This document shows, piece after piece, positions 28,798-38,497 of a stretch of DNA of 64,000 nt. The stretch covers positions 3,678,501 through 3,742,500 of the forward strand of contig NZ_CP121647.1 of NCBI RefSeq assembly GCF_029714305.1, given 5' to 3'. The notes under the pieces are model-generated. The model searched no databases, had not been told where the DNA came from, and saw nothing but the letters and a program-made list of their open reading frames with translations. The position numbers were made by a program, and so were the translations under genes. Position 1 is the stretch's first letter. Each line of letters opens with the position of its first letter. The DNA comes from Bradyrhizobium sp. CB3481 (GTDB taxonomy: Bacteria; Pseudomonadota; Alphaproteobacteria; Rhizobiales; Xanthobacteraceae).

Positions 28798-29439
28798 ATG
28801 ACCTGGAAACACGTCGTCACGCCCCTCGACTCGCTACAGCTTGCCGAACCGCTCGCCTCGCAGCTTCGCTTCCTGCTCGAGGCCGACAGGCTCAAGTCCG
28901 TCGTTCGTGGCAGCCGCATTGCCGACGGCGCGCGCCGCGAGAATGCCGCCGAGCATAGTTGGCATATCGCGCTCTTCGCGCTCGTGCTGGCGCCTCACGC
29001 GGTGGAGCGGATTGATCTGCTTCGCGTGATATCGATGCTCCTGATTCACGATGTCGTCGAAATCGACTGTGGCGATACGCTGCTGTACGACGCGGTCGGA
29101 ACCGCCACGCAGGCGGCGCGTGAGACGGTCGCCGCCCGCCGGCTGTTCGCTTTGCTGCCGACGGAGCAGGCCGCTGAAATGCTCGCGCTATGGCAGGAGT
29201 TCGAGGCCGCAGCGACGGCGGATGCGCGGTTCGCCAAATCGGTCGATCGCCTGCAGCCCGTCCTGCTGAACCACGCGGTCGGCGGCGGTACCTGGACCGA
29301 TTATGATGTGGACGAGGCGCGCGAGCGCGCGTTGACCTGCCGTATTGCCGAAGGTGCGCCGACGCTCTGGAGCGCGGCGGAGGCGGTCATCAAGGACGCG
29401 GTCGATCGAGGCTGGCTCAAACCGGCGCCGGGAACCTGA
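28798..29439 (+). CDS. HD-domain phosphohydrolase (YfbR-like)
   Basis: A 213-residue HD-superfamily protein. The metal ligands are visible in RENAAEHSWHIALFALVLA (H...), MLLIHDVVEIDCGDT (HD) and the later Asp in SVDRLQPVLLNHAVGGG. This is the layout of the HD_3 family that includes 5'-deoxynucleotidase YfbR and its relatives, so a nucleotide 5'-phosphatase is likely. The start MTWKHVV fits the family. It follows the XRE gene by about 60 bases on the same strand and may be co-transcribed. Confidence 0.88.
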   Translation: MTWKHVVTPLDSLQLAEPLASQLRFLLEADRLKSVVRGSRIADGARRENAAEHSWHIALFALVLAPHAVERIDLLRVISMLLIHDVVEIDCGDTLLYDAVGTATQAARETVAARRLFALLPTEQAAEMLALWQEFEAAATADARFAKSVDRLQPVLLNHAVGGGTWTDYDVDEARERALTCRIAEGAPTLWSAAEAVIKDAVDRGWLKPAPGT

Positions 29440-29764
29440 GCGGGTAAGCACGGTCCGCTCAAGGGTTCGGAGCGAAGTACGACACACACCGGTAATGGTT
29501 ATCGTTGTGCGAAACCGCAGGGTAAACCGGTCTTCACGATTTCCGACTTCTGCTTGTGCCGCAGGCACTTCTGCGATTCTGCGCTCGACCGGGCGGGATG
29601 CGCATTTACACCCCGTTCATCGCGAACCTTAAACTGCCCTTCAAATTTGATCGGCCATGATCGCCTCAACAACAGACCGGCAAACGGCGTTGGAGATGAC
29701 AAGCAGATAGTGGACGGGGGCCGCGCTCGGGGGAGGGCGGCAACGATAAAAAGGGGACCTACAG
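29440..29764. other. intergenic region of 325 bases
   Basis: I see no gene or repeat. Only the ribosome-binding site AAAAAGGGGACC just before the next small gene is distinct. Confidence 0.5.
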
Positions 29765-30031
29765 ATGTTTCAGGGGCAGATCGATCTCGACACGGCCATT
29801 CCGGTGGAAGCGACGGCGGTTTCCGACGTGCTGTTCGAGCGCGGCCTTTACTGGGCGAGCGGCCGTTCGGGCGTCGTGAATCTGGTCGCGGCCCACAAAT
29901 GGTTCAATCTCGCCGCGCTGAAGGGGCGCACTGACGCGATCGCGATGCGCCGAGAGGTCGCCGCGATGATGTCGGAAGCCGAGATCGCCGCTGCGCAGCG
30001 CGAAGCGCGCGCCTGGATGACGGCGCATTGA
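29765..30031 (+). CDS. small protein with one SEL1-like repeat
   Basis: An 88-residue protein starting MFQGQIDLDTAIPVEATAVSDVLFERGLYWASG. It holds one SEL1-like unit (NLVAAHKWFNLAALKGRTDAI) and a C-terminal charged helix (MMSEAEIAAAQREARAWM). GGGGA is well placed before the ATG. Single SEL1-repeat proteins of this size are typical of Bradyrhizobium; the role is unknown. No signal peptide. Confidence 0.8.
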   Translation: MFQGQIDLDTAIPVEATAVSDVLFERGLYWASGRSGVVNLVAAHKWFNLAALKGRTDAIAMRREVAAMMSEAEIAAAQREARAWMTAH

Positions 30032-30221
30032 TCATTGCCGGTTTGACAATACCAGGCGTGTGATCTTGGAAATACCGGCCGGGCGCGTCATCGCTTGCAC
30101 GGCCAATAAAACGCACGAGACGTGGGATCGCGCCACGGCGTCTCAATCCTGTTCGACAGTCAGGAAGCAACCCGTCCGCCGGGCAGGCTACCTATGTATC
30201 CGGGATGGACAATTTGGGGGA

Positions 30222-30315
30222 TGGCGGAGCCGGAGGGATTCGAACCCTCGATAGGCCTTTACAAGCCTATAACGGTTTAGCAAACCGCCGCCTTCAGCCA
30301 CTCGGCCACAGCTCC
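30222..30315 (-). tRNA. tRNA-Ser(GCU)
   Basis: The minus strand folds as a class II tRNA. The acceptor stem is GGAGCTG / CGGCTCC, the D-arm is GGCCGAGTGGCTGAAGGC, and the anticodon arm CGGTTTGCTAAACCG carries GCT, which reads serine AGC/AGU. A long variable arm (TTATAGGCTTGTAAAGGCC) and the T-arm GAGGGTTCGAATCCCTC follow, with an encoded CCA end. All stems pair. Confidence 0.97.
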
Positions 30316-30810
30316 ATAGGCGCGGATATGCCTGACGCGAGGGCCAGCCGCAAGCGGCAGATGAAGATTACGACAAGGCTATTTAGAGGCGCGGGCATTT
30401 TCCGCCGGTAGCCGCTCCGTCCTAGGCTTTCTCCGCCAGGGCATCGGCGCTCGATGCCGGTTATCCAATTCCGAGACACACTGGATTCCGCCATTTTGGT
30501 CCGATTTCGCCCCCTGATTGGGCATCCCTAGACTTGGCGGCTCTAATCGGACGCAATGCTCGCTTGCAAGTTGGGTACTGCCGCACCTCGCGGAACCCCT
30601 GCTGCACCGGTCCAGTTTCGAACACTCTCACTCTATAATGGGTGCGAGATTGCTGCAGTGCTGGGAACTCGCCGGGGGCGCTCGAAATAATTTAATATAA
30701 ACAATGCTTTGATCGGGTTTCAGGCGAAGGCGTGCATTATTTGTGCGAAGGCGGCCACCGCGCTTTCGGCCATGGCGAATTCGGGCCGGCCCGGCCTTGC
30801 CTGAAAACCG
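30316..30810. other. intergenic region of 495 bases
   Basis: No gene is supported. A TATAAT at 30634-30639 on the plus strand stands out but has no good -35 element, and the A+T-rich stretch around 30687-30710 has no clear role. The 5' half is the upstream region of the tRNA; the 3' half follows the transglycosylase stop. A short GGGCCGGCCCGGCC run near 30783 can pair on itself. Confidence 0.4.
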
Positions 30811-33042
30811 CTATTCGACGCTGGCGCCGCGGTGCAGGTCGGCTTCGATCTGGAGCTTGGAGCCGCCGCCGAAGCGTGCGCGATAGACCTGCAGATTCTC
30901 CATGATCCGCTGCACGTAGTTGCGCGTCTCGGAGAAGGGGATCAATTCGACCCAATCGACGGCATCGACTTTGGGATCGCGCGGGTCGCCATAACGCTCG
31001 ATCCATTTCTTCACGCTGCCGCGGCCGGCATTGTAGCCGGCGAAGGTGAGGATGTAGGAGCCACGGTAGTCCTCGAGCAGGCCGCCGAGCTCGGCGGCGC
31101 CCAGCATGGCGTTGTAGACCGAATCGGTCTTCATCCGCTGAAGGTCGAAGCTGACGCCGGCGCGTTTGCAGACATAGCGGCCGGCATCCGGCGTCACCTG
31201 CATCAGCCCGTAGGCCTGGGCCGGCGAGATCACGGCCGGATTGAACGCGCTTTCCTGTCGCGCGATCGAGTAGACGACGCTCGGCTCGACCTCGGGGCCG
31301 ATCTGCTTGAATGACGGAATACCGGTGACCGGATAGGCGTAGTGGTCGAACGGCAGGCCGCGGTTGAGCGCGGCCTTGCCGAGCAGCAGCATGCCGCGGG
31401 CATCATGGTGGCGCGCGGCAAGCTCGCCGAGCCCGGCCAGCGCTTCCGGATCGCCGTTCTCGCCCATGTCGCTGAAGATCGGGATCGCAAGCTCGCGCTC
31501 GTCGAGCTCGTAGAGCAACTGCACAGCGCGGACGATCTCCAGCCGGTCGGCGCCGCGGGTCCGCGGCACGCCGTTCAGCTCGAGCTGCGGCAGGCCAAGC
31601 TTGGCGCGCGCGAGCTGGCCGTAATAGCTGGTCGACTGTTCAGCCGCCCGGCCATATGCTGCGCGGGCTTCCTGGCTGCGGCCAGCCGCCTCCGCCGCGC
31701 GGCCCTGCCAATAGCCGGCGCGCGCCAGCGCGGTTGGATTGGCGCTGCCGACGCCGATACGGGCGAAATGCTGGGCGGCGAGCGCCGGGTCCTTCAGGAA
31801 GCGCAGCGCGATCCAGCCCGCGGTGAATTCCGCCTCCGTCTTGTAGATGTCGCGCGTCGGCAGCGCGGCATCCCGCGCGATGAGGTAGGCGTTGCGATGC
31901 TCGCCAACGTCGATCATCTTGCGCGCCAACAGCCGCCGCTCGATCCACCATTCGTTGAGATTGTGCAGGCGGTTCGGATCTTTCGGCGCACTCAGCATGA
32001 GCTGGGCGGCCTCGGTGAACTTCTCCTCGCGGCGAAGCAGCTGGATCCTGGCGAAGAGATAGCCGGTTTCGCCGTGCAATTCGTGCGGCACCGCCTCAAG
32101 CAGGGCGCGGAGGTTGGAGGCCTTCTTGTTGGCCGCAATGCGCGCCTTGGCGAGCGCGACATGGCCGGAGCCGAGCCGTTTCGCGGCGCGCATGCCGCCG
32201 GCTTCCTGCTCGGTGCCATACAGCAGAGATTCCATTCGTGCCTTGTGGTCGCCCGCGGTCAGCAGCGCACCGAATGTGTCGAGCACGGCGCTCTCGGTGT
32301 CTTCCGACATGCCGTCGTGACGCCAGGCCTCGCGGACCAATCGCTCGGCGTTGGCGCGATCGCCGCGCGCGATCATCGCCTTGGCCAGCGCGAACTTGCC
32401 TTTTGCCGAGATCGGCGAATCGTTTTCGAACCACGACCACACCGCGCCATCCTCGCGGCGGTCGTCCCACAGCGCGGCCTCGATGCGCCGGCGCAGGAAG
32501 ATCTGCGACGGCCAGCTCGGATTGGCGGAGACGAACGCCCGGTAGCGTTCCACCGAGGCATTGTTGTTGTCGCTGCGCAGGATCAGCCATTCCGCGAGCT
32601 TGCGGGCGACCGGGTCCGAAATGGTCGCCTGCACCTGCGTGGCGTCGCCGGCCTTCTGCTTGCGCAGGAGCTCGATGACGTTTTCCAGCGCGTCCTTGTC
32701 GGCCTGCGAGGTCGACGTCGTCGCCGCGACCGCGGCTGGCGCTATATGCTTGCGCGGCGGCGGCAAGGCAGCGTGCTGGCGCGTGGCAGGCGCCAGCACC
32801 GGCGGCGCGGGCGTCGGTGCTGCGGTCGGGGCACGGGCCGCCGTCGCGGTGTGAGCGGGCGGCGCGTTGCCGGGGCTAGTGGATTTGGGAACGACGTTGC
32901 GCGCGATCGGTCGCGGCTTGGGCAGTGGAACCTTTGGCTTGGCCCAGGCTTCCAGAGGGAAGGCGGTCAACCCAACCGCCAGCGCGACGCTGGTGGCCAA
33001 CGCGGTCGATCGCAATGCGGCGGCGCGGACGGGAAGGGTCAC
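30811..33042 (-). CDS. slt: soluble lytic murein transglycosylase
   Basis: Periplasmic muramidase-type enzyme of 743 residues that cleaves peptidoglycan with 1,6-anhydro product. The GTG start gives a good signal peptide (LRSTALATSVALAVGLTAF) and has GAGG six bases upstream; an in-frame TTG ten codons earlier is less likely. A Pro/Ala-rich linker precedes a long superhelical domain (about 110-560). The catalytic SLT domain (about 580-720) shows VYSIARQESAFNPAVISPAQAYGLMQVTP with the catalytic Glu and FAGYNAGRGSVKKWIERYG. All motifs are intact. Confidence 0.94.
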   Translation of the reverse strand: MTLPVRAAALRSTALATSVALAVGLTAFPLEAWAKPKVPLPKPRPIARNVVPKSTSPGNAPPAHTATAARAPTAAPTPAPPVLAPATRQHAALPPPRKHIAPAAVAATTSTSQADKDALENVIELLRKQKAGDATQVQATISDPVARKLAEWLILRSDNNNASVERYRAFVSANPSWPSQIFLRRRIEAALWDDRREDGAVWSWFENDSPISAKGKFALAKAMIARGDRANAERLVREAWRHDGMSEDTESAVLDTFGALLTAGDHKARMESLLYGTEQEAGGMRAAKRLGSGHVALAKARIAANKKASNLRALLEAVPHELHGETGYLFARIQLLRREEKFTEAAQLMLSAPKDPNRLHNLNEWWIERRLLARKMIDVGEHRNAYLIARDAALPTRDIYKTEAEFTAGWIALRFLKDPALAAQHFARIGVGSANPTALARAGYWQGRAAEAAGRSQEARAAYGRAAEQSTSYYGQLARAKLGLPQLELNGVPRTRGADRLEIVRAVQLLYELDERELAIPIFSDMGENGDPEALAGLGELAARHHDARGMLLLGKAALNRGLPFDHYAYPVTGIPSFKQIGPEVEPSVVYSIARQESAFNPAVISPAQAYGLMQVTPDAGRYVCKRAGVSFDLQRMKTDSVYNAMLGAAELGGLLEDYRGSYILTFAGYNAGRGSVKKWIERYGDPRDPKVDAVDWVELIPFSETRNYVQRIMENLQVYRARFGGGSKLQIEADLHRGASVE

Positions 33043-33335
33043 GGCTTTCCTCTGCGGCAGCGAATCATTCAATCGACCCGGCCATAGGTCTATTCGACCG
33101 AATATGTGGACAAAATGCTAAAAACGTCGCGGCCGTCCTGTTTGCGCCATCACCGCGGCAAAATCGCGGCTACTGGCCCCCAAAGCGGAAGGCGATCTGG
33201 GCCGGAGCCGAGAAAAGGCGTCGAAACAAAGCGCTAGCGCCCTGCGGCACGGCCCCTTTCGCCCGCTCGTCAGACCCGATATGAATTGAAATCCAGTTTC
33301 GGCCGTGCCGTTTCTTAAGCGTTTGGAGGAAGTCC

Positions 33336-34226
33336 ATGGCAGCCAAGACAAAGTTCCGGGGATCGCTCACCGCCTTGGTCACGCCATTCAAAAACGGCTC
33401 GCTCGACGAGGCCGCTTTCCGGGGTCTGATAAGCTGGCAGATCGAGCAGGGGTCCCACGGCCTCGTTCCCGTGGGGACCACCGGCGAAAGCCCGACGCTG
33501 AGCCATGCCGAGCATCATCGGGTCGTCGAGATGTGCATCGATGAGGCGAAAGGCCGCGTGCCTGTCATCGCCGGCGCGGGCTCGAACTCGACGCGCGAAG
33601 CCGTCGACCTTGCTGTTCACGCCGAGAAGGCCGGTGCCGATGCCGTCCTGGTGGTGACGCCCTACTACAACAAGCCGACCCAGGAAGGCATGTATCAGCA
33701 TTTCAAGGCGGTGAATGACGCGATCGGGATCCCGATCATCATCTACAACATCCCCCCGCGCTCCGTCGTCGATATGTCGGTCGAGACCATGACTCGGCTG
33801 TTCGAGTTGAAGAACATCGCCGGCGTCAAGGACGCCACCGCCAATCTTGCCCGGGTGTCGCAGCAGCGCCATGCGATGGGGCCGGATTTCATCCAGCTGT
33901 CCGGCGAGGACATGACCGCGCTGGCCTATATGGCGGCAGGAGGACATGGTTGCATCTCGGTGGTCGCCAATGTGGCGCCGAAGCTGTGCGCCGACCTGAT
34001 GTCAGCCGTCATGAAGGGTGATTTCGCTACCGGCCTGAAGATCCAGGATCGCCTGACGCCGCTGCATGATGCCGTCTTCAAGGAGCCCGGCCTTGCGGGA
34101 GCCAAGCACGGCCTCAAGCTGCTGGGGCGGATCGATGACGAAGTGCGTCTGCCGTTGATGAACGTGACGCCGCCAACCGGCAAGGTGATCCGCGACGCCA
34201 TGGTGCATGCCGGCCTGATCAATTAG
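33336..34226 (+). CDS. dapA: 4-hydroxy-tetrahydrodipicolinate synthase
   Basis: Condenses pyruvate with aspartate semialdehyde in lysine and diaminopimelate synthesis. The 296 residues include [18 protein letters not shown], the catalytic Tyr segment [18 protein letters not shown], and the Schiff-base lysine in [14 protein letters not shown] (about residue 165). GGAGG precedes the ATG. A divergent transglycosylase gene lies upstream, and mscL then smpB follow on the same strand. Confidence 0.97.
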   Translation: MAAKTKFRGSLTALVTPFKNGSLDEAAFRGLISWQIEQGSHGLVPVGTTGESPTLSHAEHHRVVEMCIDEAKGRVPVIAGAGSNSTREAVDLAVHAEKAGADAVLVVTPYYNKPTQEGMYQHFKAVNDAIGIPIIIYNIPPRSVVDMSVETMTRLFELKNIAGVKDATANLARVSQQRHAMGPDFIQLSGEDMTALAYMAAGGHGCISVVANVAPKLCADLMSAVMKGDFATGLKIQDRLTPLHDAVFKEPGLAGAKHGLKLLGRIDDEVRLPLMNVTPPTGKVIRDAMVHAGLIN

Positions 34227-34270
34227 GGGCTGCACGGTCTTCGCCCCAGGGACGAAGAGGGGGAGCCAAC

Positions 34271-34684
34271 ATGCTGAAGGAATTCCGCGAATTCGCGATG
34301 AAGGGCAACGTCGTCGACCTCGCGGTCGGCGTCATCATCGGCGCGGCTTTCGGCGCCATCGTGAATTCGCTGGTTGGTGATGTGATCATGCCGATCATCG
34401 GTGCGATCACCGGTGGTCTTGATTTCTCCAACTACTTCACGCCACTCGCGAAGACGGTGACCGCCAACAATCTGGCGGATGCCAAAAAGCAAGGCGCGGT
34501 GCTCGCGTGGGGCAATTTTCTCACGCTGACGCTGAATTTCCTCATTATCGCGTTCGTGCTGTTCATCGTGATCCGTGCCATGAATCAGTTCAAGCGCAAG
34601 GAAGAGACCGCTCCCGCGGCGCCCAAATTGACCAAGCAGGAAGAACTGCTGACCGAGATCCGCGATCTCCTCAAGAAGAGCTAA
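34271..34684 (+). CDS. mscL: large-conductance mechanosensitive channel
   Basis: A 137-residue inner-membrane channel that opens under osmotic downshock. Clear MscL sequence: [21 protein letters not shown], then the pore helix [21 protein letters not shown], a periplasmic loop, TM2 ([20 protein letters not shown]) and a charged C-terminal helix ending TEIRDLLKK. It lies 44 bases after dapA and 15 bases before smpB, so co-transcription is likely. Confidence 0.97.
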   Translation: MLKEFREFAMKGNVVDLAVGVIIGAAFGAIVNSLVGDVIMPIIGAITGGLDFSNYFTPLAKTVTANNLADAKKQGAVLAWGNFLTLTLNFLIIAFVLFIVIRAMNQFKRKEETAPAAPKLTKQEELLTEIRDLLKKS

Positions 34685-34699
34685 TAAAGAAGAGCTAAC

Positions 34700-35173
34700 G
34701 TGGCGGAAAAGAACGAGCGCCCGATCAAGGTCGTCGCCGAAAACCGCAAGGCGCGGTTCAATTACGCGATCGACGACACCATTGAGGCCGGCATTGCACT
34801 GACCGGTACCGAGGTGAAGTCGATCCGTAACGGCAAGACCACCATTGCGGAATCCTATGCGGATTCCAAGAACGGCGAGATCTGGCTGATCAACGCCAAT
34901 ATCCCGGAATACCTGCAGGCCAACCGCTTCAACCATGAGCCGAAGCGCCCGCGCAAACTGCTGCTGCACCGCAAGCAGATCAACAAGCTGATGGGCGCGG
35001 TCGACCGCGAAGGCATGACGCTGATCCCGCTAAAACTCTATTTCAACGAGCGCGGCCGGGCCAAGCTGTTGCTGGCGATCGCCAAGGGCAAGAAGCTGCA
35101 CGACAAGCGCGAGAGCGAAAAGAAACGCGACTGGGGCCGCGAAAAAGGCCGCCTGATGCGGGCGCGGGGATAG
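34700..35173 (+). CDS. smpB: SsrA-binding protein SmpB
   Basis: Partner of tmRNA in rescue of stalled ribosomes; 157 residues. Family motifs are present: [56 protein letters not shown], the [10 protein letters not shown] segment, and the basic tail [23 protein letters not shown]. The start is a GTG (family start MAEKNERP) with no strong Shine-Dalgarno. No ssrA is seen in this window. Confidence 0.96.
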   Translation: MAEKNERPIKVVAENRKARFNYAIDDTIEAGIALTGTEVKSIRNGKTTIAESYADSKNGEIWLINANIPEYLQANRFNHEPKRPRKLLLHRKQINKLMGAVDREGMTLIPLKLYFNERGRAKLLLAIAKGKKLHDKRESEKKRDWGREKGRLMRARG

Positions 35174-35178
35174 GGAGC

Positions 35179-35260
35179 GTAGGATGGGTAGAGCACAGCG
35201 AAACCCATCGAATCCTTGCGGGGAGGGATGATGGGTTTCGCTTCGCTCTACCCATCCTAC
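35179..35260. repeat. palindromic intergenic repeat, family c
   Basis: Inverted arms GTAGGATGGGTAGAGC and GCTCTACCCATCCTAC with inner GCGAAACCCATC / GATGGGTTTCGC lie just after smpB. The layout resembles the repeat at 49950-50038 but the sequence differs. It probably ends or stabilises the smpB transcript. Confidence 0.8.
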
Positions 35261-35286
35261 AGCACGTGGGTTTGACGAGGCAGAAG

Positions 35287-35862
35287 ATGAACCAGAAAAA
35301 CCTGTTCGAAGTCGACTGGAGCAAGATCCCTGCGCCGGAAGATGACGGCGGCGCGGCGCATCTCTTCGGCATGGCGATCCCGCCGGTGACGCTGCTGGCC
35401 ACCGACGATAGTGCCGTGACGCTATCCGAGCTACCCGGCCGGACCGTGGTGTTCGCCTATCCGCGCACAGGAGAGCCCGGCAAGATCAGTCTGGTCGATG
35501 ATTGGGACATGATCCCCGGCGCGCGCGGCTGCACGCCGCAAACCTGCTCGTTCCGTGACCTCTTTGCCGAACTGAAAGCCGCCGGCGCCAGGCAGGTGTT
35601 CGGCCTCTCGACGCAGGATAATGCCTATCAGACCGAGATGGCTTCACGGCTGCATCTACCGTTCCCGGTGCTGTCGGACGCCAAGCTCGAGCTGACGGTT
35701 GCGCTGAGCCTGCCGACCATGGAAGTCGCCGGGCTGACGCTGATCAAGCGGCTCGCGCTGATCATCGATGACGGCCGCATCCGCCACGTGTTCTACCCGG
35801 TATTCCCACCCGATCGTAACGCCGCCGACGTGCTGGCGTGGTTGAGGGAAAATCCCGCTTAA
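35287..35862 (+). CDS. peroxiredoxin-like thioredoxin-fold protein
   Basis: A 191-residue redoxin of the AhpC/TSA-like group. The domain starts near residue 30 (PPVTLLATDDSAVTLSELPGRTVVFAYPRTGEPG) and carries GARGCTPQTCSFRDLFAEL, with two cysteines four residues apart in the place of a peroxidatic cysteine. FGLSTQDNAYQTEMASRLHLPFPVLSD follows. The C-x-P-x-T-C site fits a Prx-like reductase more than a classical two-cysteine peroxiredoxin. The ATG at MNQKNLF is preferred over an in-frame GTG seven codons earlier. It stands alone between two repeats. Confidence 0.85.
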   Translation: MNQKNLFEVDWSKIPAPEDDGGAAHLFGMAIPPVTLLATDDSAVTLSELPGRTVVFAYPRTGEPGKISLVDDWDMIPGARGCTPQTCSFRDLFAELKAAGARQVFGLSTQDNAYQTEMASRLHLPFPVLSDAKLELTVALSLPTMEVAGLTLIKRLALIIDDGRIRHVFYPVFPPDRNAADVLAWLRENPA

Positions 35863-35880
35863 ACGCTCGCTCTCAAACCC

Positions 35881-35975
35881 TCATGGTGAGGAGGCGCGGA
35901 GCGCCGTCTCGAACCATGCGGCCCCCCTGGTGCCATTCATCCTTCGAGACGCGGCAAACGCCGCTCCTCAAGATG
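35881..35975. repeat. palindromic intergenic repeat, family d, copy 1
   Basis: Two arms TCATGGTGAGGAGGCGC and GCCGCTCCTCAAGATG, with inner CGTCTCGAA / TTCGAGACG, face each other. The same element recurs at 40815-40911. It lies after the peroxiredoxin gene. Confidence 0.8.
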
Positions 35976-36037
35976 TGGTCTGGCAGAGGTGGGTTAGGCG
36001 AGAGCGGGCGGGCAGCGGCGCAAACGCCAATTTCGTT

Positions 36038-36691
36038 TCACGAATCCAGATCCTTGCGCACCTTCGCAAATACCTCGCGAAACATCTTTGGCGTCAGCAC
36101 GCCGGTGTTCGTGTTGTAGCGCGAGCAGTGATAACTGTCGTAGAGCCTGAAATTATCCGTCTTGTGTACGGCACCGTGCGAAAACGGAGCGGCAGCAGCG
36201 CGCAGGCCAAGCGCCTTCAGCGTCGTATCATGCGCAATGCGGCCGAGCAGAACGATCGCGCGCAGCTTTGGCATGGTCGCAATCGTCGTCGCCAGGAATT
36301 GCCGGCAGGTGTTGATCTCGATTGGCAGCGGCTTGTTCTGCGGCGGCACGCAGCGCACGGCATTGCTGATCCGGCAATCGACCAGCTTCAGCCCATCATC
36401 CGGTCGCGCCTGGTAGGTGCCCTCGGCAAAGCCGTATTCGAGCAAGGTCGCGTACAGGAGGTCGCCGGCATAGTCGCCGGTGAAGGGACGTCCGGTCCGG
36501 TTGGCGCCCTGCAGGCCCGGCGCCAGGCCGACGATCAACAATCGAGCGGTTGCGTTGCCGAACGAAGAGACCGGGGCGTTGTGCCAGGTCGGCTCCTTGG
36601 CGCGCGCCTCGGCGCGGAATTCGGCGAGCCGCGGGCAAAGCGGGCAGTCGTGATCGGGTTCAGCTTCGGCAGGGACGGGCAGGCTGGTCAT
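36038..36691 (-). CDS. uracil-DNA glycosylase, UdgB (family 5)-like
   Basis: A 217-residue iron-sulfur glycosylase. Cysteines CPLCPRL near the N-terminus and the later pair in LVDCRISNAVRCVPPQNKP are the likely cluster ligands. The family 5 signature is GLAPGLQGANRTGRPFTGDYAG, where Ala/Gln replace the Glu/Asp of other families. The C-terminal DSYHCSRYNTNTG is the typical loop. The family removes uracil and other deaminated bases. The start MTSLPVPAE has the right length. It probably shares the terminator to its right with nothing and is monocistronic. Confidence 0.9.
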   Translation of the reverse strand: MTSLPVPAEAEPDHDCPLCPRLAEFRAEARAKEPTWHNAPVSSFGNATARLLIVGLAPGLQGANRTGRPFTGDYAGDLLYATLLEYGFAEGTYQARPDDGLKLVDCRISNAVRCVPPQNKPLPIEINTCRQFLATTIATMPKLRAIVLLGRIAHDTTLKALGLRAAAAPFSHGAVHKTDNFRLYDSYHCSRYNTNTGVLTPKMFREVFAKVRKDLDS

Positions 36692-36770
36692 GGATCCAAA
36701 GTGCTTTCGAAAGGCAGCCTGCCGCGGATCGGAGCGGGACGAACACCGGCTTGCGCCGGCGATGCACCCC

Positions 36771-36813
36771 AAAACAAAAAGCCCCGGTTCTGCATTCAAT
36801 CAGAACCGAGGCT
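36771..36813 (-). terminator. intrinsic terminator after the NYN gene
   Basis: On the minus strand a 12-bp stem GCCTCGGTTCTG / CAGAACCGGGGC (one G-U pair) is followed by TTTTTGTTTT. This is a textbook rho-independent terminator, 23 bases past the NYN stop. Confidence 0.9.
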
Positions 36814-36835
36814 CTAGCAGCGTAATGGCCTATTC

Positions 36836-37468
36836 TCAATCGTCGAAATCGTCGTCGGCGGCGCCGCGCGGCGCCACGGTGGTGGCACGCTGCAGGAATT
36901 GCGGGGAGTGATGGCGCGGCTCGCGCGGGGCGGGGCGTTCGGAGGGGTCGCGGCCGAGCTTGGACTGCAGTTCAACGAGATCGGTGAAGACGTCGGCCTG
37001 GCGACGCAACTCGTCGGCGATCATCGGCGGCTGGCTTGAAATGGTCGACACCACCGTAACGCGAACGCCGCGGCGCTGTACCGCTTCGACCAGCGAACGG
37101 AAATCGCCGTCGCCGGAGAATAGCACGATCTGGTCGACATGCTCGGCGAGTTCCATGGCATCGACGGCGAGTTCGATATCCATGTTGCCCTTCACCTTGC
37201 GGCGGCCGGAAGCGTCGATGAATTCCTTGGTCGCCTTGGTGACGACGGTGTAGCCGTTGTAGTCCAGCCAATCGATCAGCGGGCGGATCGAGGAGTATTC
37301 CTGATCCTCAATGATCGCCGTGTAGTAGAATGCACGCAATAGCGTTCCGCGGCTCTGAAATTCCTTGAGCAGGCGCTTGTAATCGATGTCGAAACCGAGC
37401 GTCTTGGCCGTTGCGTAGAGGTTGGCGCCATCAATGAAGAGCGCAATCTTGTTGGAAGCTGGTGACAT
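36836..37468 (-). CDS. NYN-domain protein (LabA/DUF88 type)
   Basis: A 210-residue PIN-like NYN domain protein. Acidic residues are visible in KIALFIDGANLYATAKTLG, GNMDIELAVDAMELAEHVDQIVLFSGDGDFRSLVEAVQRRG, and VTVVSTISSQPPMIADELRRQAD. LabA-type proteins are proposed nucleases. The C-terminal tail after residue 170 is acidic and disordered (ends GAADDDFDD). The ATG is chosen over an adjacent TTG. It is divergent from rpoZ and ends in an intrinsic terminator. Confidence 0.92.
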   Translation of the reverse strand: MSPASNKIALFIDGANLYATAKTLGFDIDYKRLLKEFQSRGTLLRAFYYTAIIEDQEYSSIRPLIDWLDYNGYTVVTKATKEFIDASGRRKVKGNMDIELAVDAMELAEHVDQIVLFSGDGDFRSLVEAVQRRGVRVTVVSTISSQPPMIADELRRQADVFTDLVELQSKLGRDPSERPAPREPRHHSPQFLQRATTVAPRGAADDDFDD

Positions 37469-37820
37469 CAAATGGTTCTCACGTTGTGGTTCGCTTTTCT
37501 AGCGCAGCGGCTAACGACCGCGCGCACTTTCCGGTTCTGTTGCCTAAAGTTCGGTGAATCGTGCCCCACGACAGTCACCACTGCAATTATGGTGAGGCGA
37601 GGGCGAAAAACCTATACTTTTGACAGTGCAATGAAGAGATTTACTTGCCCTGTACGGCAACCTCGCCGCGTCTGGACGCTCCGGCCCGTCTGGCCCCTGA
37701 CTGGGGTATCAGAGCCCCTTGGGAACGCAAATCACAAATTTGGTCTTGCGAAACCGCCCTTGCCACTATAACTAGCGGCCATATCTGACATATTTGGCCC
37801 CATTAACGGAGCGACAGTCT
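37469..37820. promoter_or_regulatory. divergent promoter region of NYN gene and rpoZ
   Basis: A 352-base gap without a gene. For rpoZ, TTGCGA (37746) and TATAAC (37767) are 15 bases apart, a rather short spacer, and lie about 50 bases before the start. CGGAGCGACAG ahead of the rpoZ ATG is the ribosome-binding site. Nothing else is distinct. Confidence 0.4.
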
Positions 37821-38213
37821 ATGGCGCGCGTCACCGTGGAAGATTGCATTGATAAGGTCGACAACCGGTTCGACCTGGTGTTGCTGGCGGCACATCGCGC
37901 CCGTATGATCTCGTCCGGGTCACAACTCACGGTTGACCGGGACAACGACAAGAATCCGGTCGTTTCGCTGCGGGAAATCGCCGATTCCACGATTTCGCCG
38001 GAAGACCTGCGCGAGGAACTGGTTCACTCGCTGCAGAAGTTCGTCGAGGTCGACGAGCCAGAGCCCGATACCGTGCCTCTGATCGGCTCGGCCGGTGCCA
38101 GCGTCGACGCTGACGACACCGAGGTCGCGGTCGAACGCATGACCGAGGAAGAGCTCCTCAAGGGTCTCGAAGGCTTGGCGCCGCCGGAAGAGCAGCCCGA
38201 GGAAGATGAATAA
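37821..38213 (+). CDS. rpoZ: RNA polymerase omega subunit
   Basis: Small RNA-polymerase subunit of 130 residues that helps assembly and takes part in ppGpp binding. The conserved opening is [33 protein letters not shown], followed by [35 protein letters not shown]. The C-terminal part is acidic and ends EEQPEEDE, longer than E. coli omega, as is usual in alphaproteobacteria. It lies ahead of rsh, the same linkage as E. coli rpoZ-spoT. Confidence 0.96.
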   Translation: MARVTVEDCIDKVDNRFDLVLLAAHRARMISSGSQLTVDRDNDKNPVVSLREIADSTISPEDLREELVHSLQKFVEVDEPEPDTVPLIGSAGASVDADDTEVAVERMTEEELLKGLEGLAPPEEQPEEDE

Positions 38214-38257
38214 GTACGGACCGGTTCCGGACCTTTCTGAACTGCCGATCTGCCCAA

Positions 38258-38290
38258 GGGCCCGGACATCCGTCCGGGCCTTTGCTTTTG
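38258..38290 (+). terminator. intrinsic terminator after rpoZ
   Basis: A 9-bp stem GGCCCGGAC / GTCCGGGCC with loop ATCC is followed by TTTGCTTTTG, 45 bases after the rpoZ stop. This should stop transcription between rpoZ and rsh. Confidence 0.9.
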
Positions 38291-38497
38291 TTGACATTTT
38301 GGTGGTTACAATGCGTCCTTGTGCGGCGCGGCCGAAATCGGCGGACTTAGCCGGCGGGTAGGGCCTTCGATGGCCGCAGGCCCAAGCGAAATTGAACCGT
38401 TTGGCGGCCCAAGCGGCGTGCAACGCCGTTCGAAAACGCATTAGATACGCCTATGGCGGGACCCGGTTCGGGTTTGGTGGAAGAAGGCAGTGAAGTG

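Noticed and set aside
30634..30639. A perfect TATAAT between the tRNA and the transglycosylase gene, considered as promoter of a small RNA
   Set aside because: No -35 element at a usable distance and no terminator or structure downstream.
31342..33087. A 581-codon open frame antisense to the lytic transglycosylase
   Set aside because: Shadow frame; the transglycosylase has a signal peptide and intact catalytic motifs.
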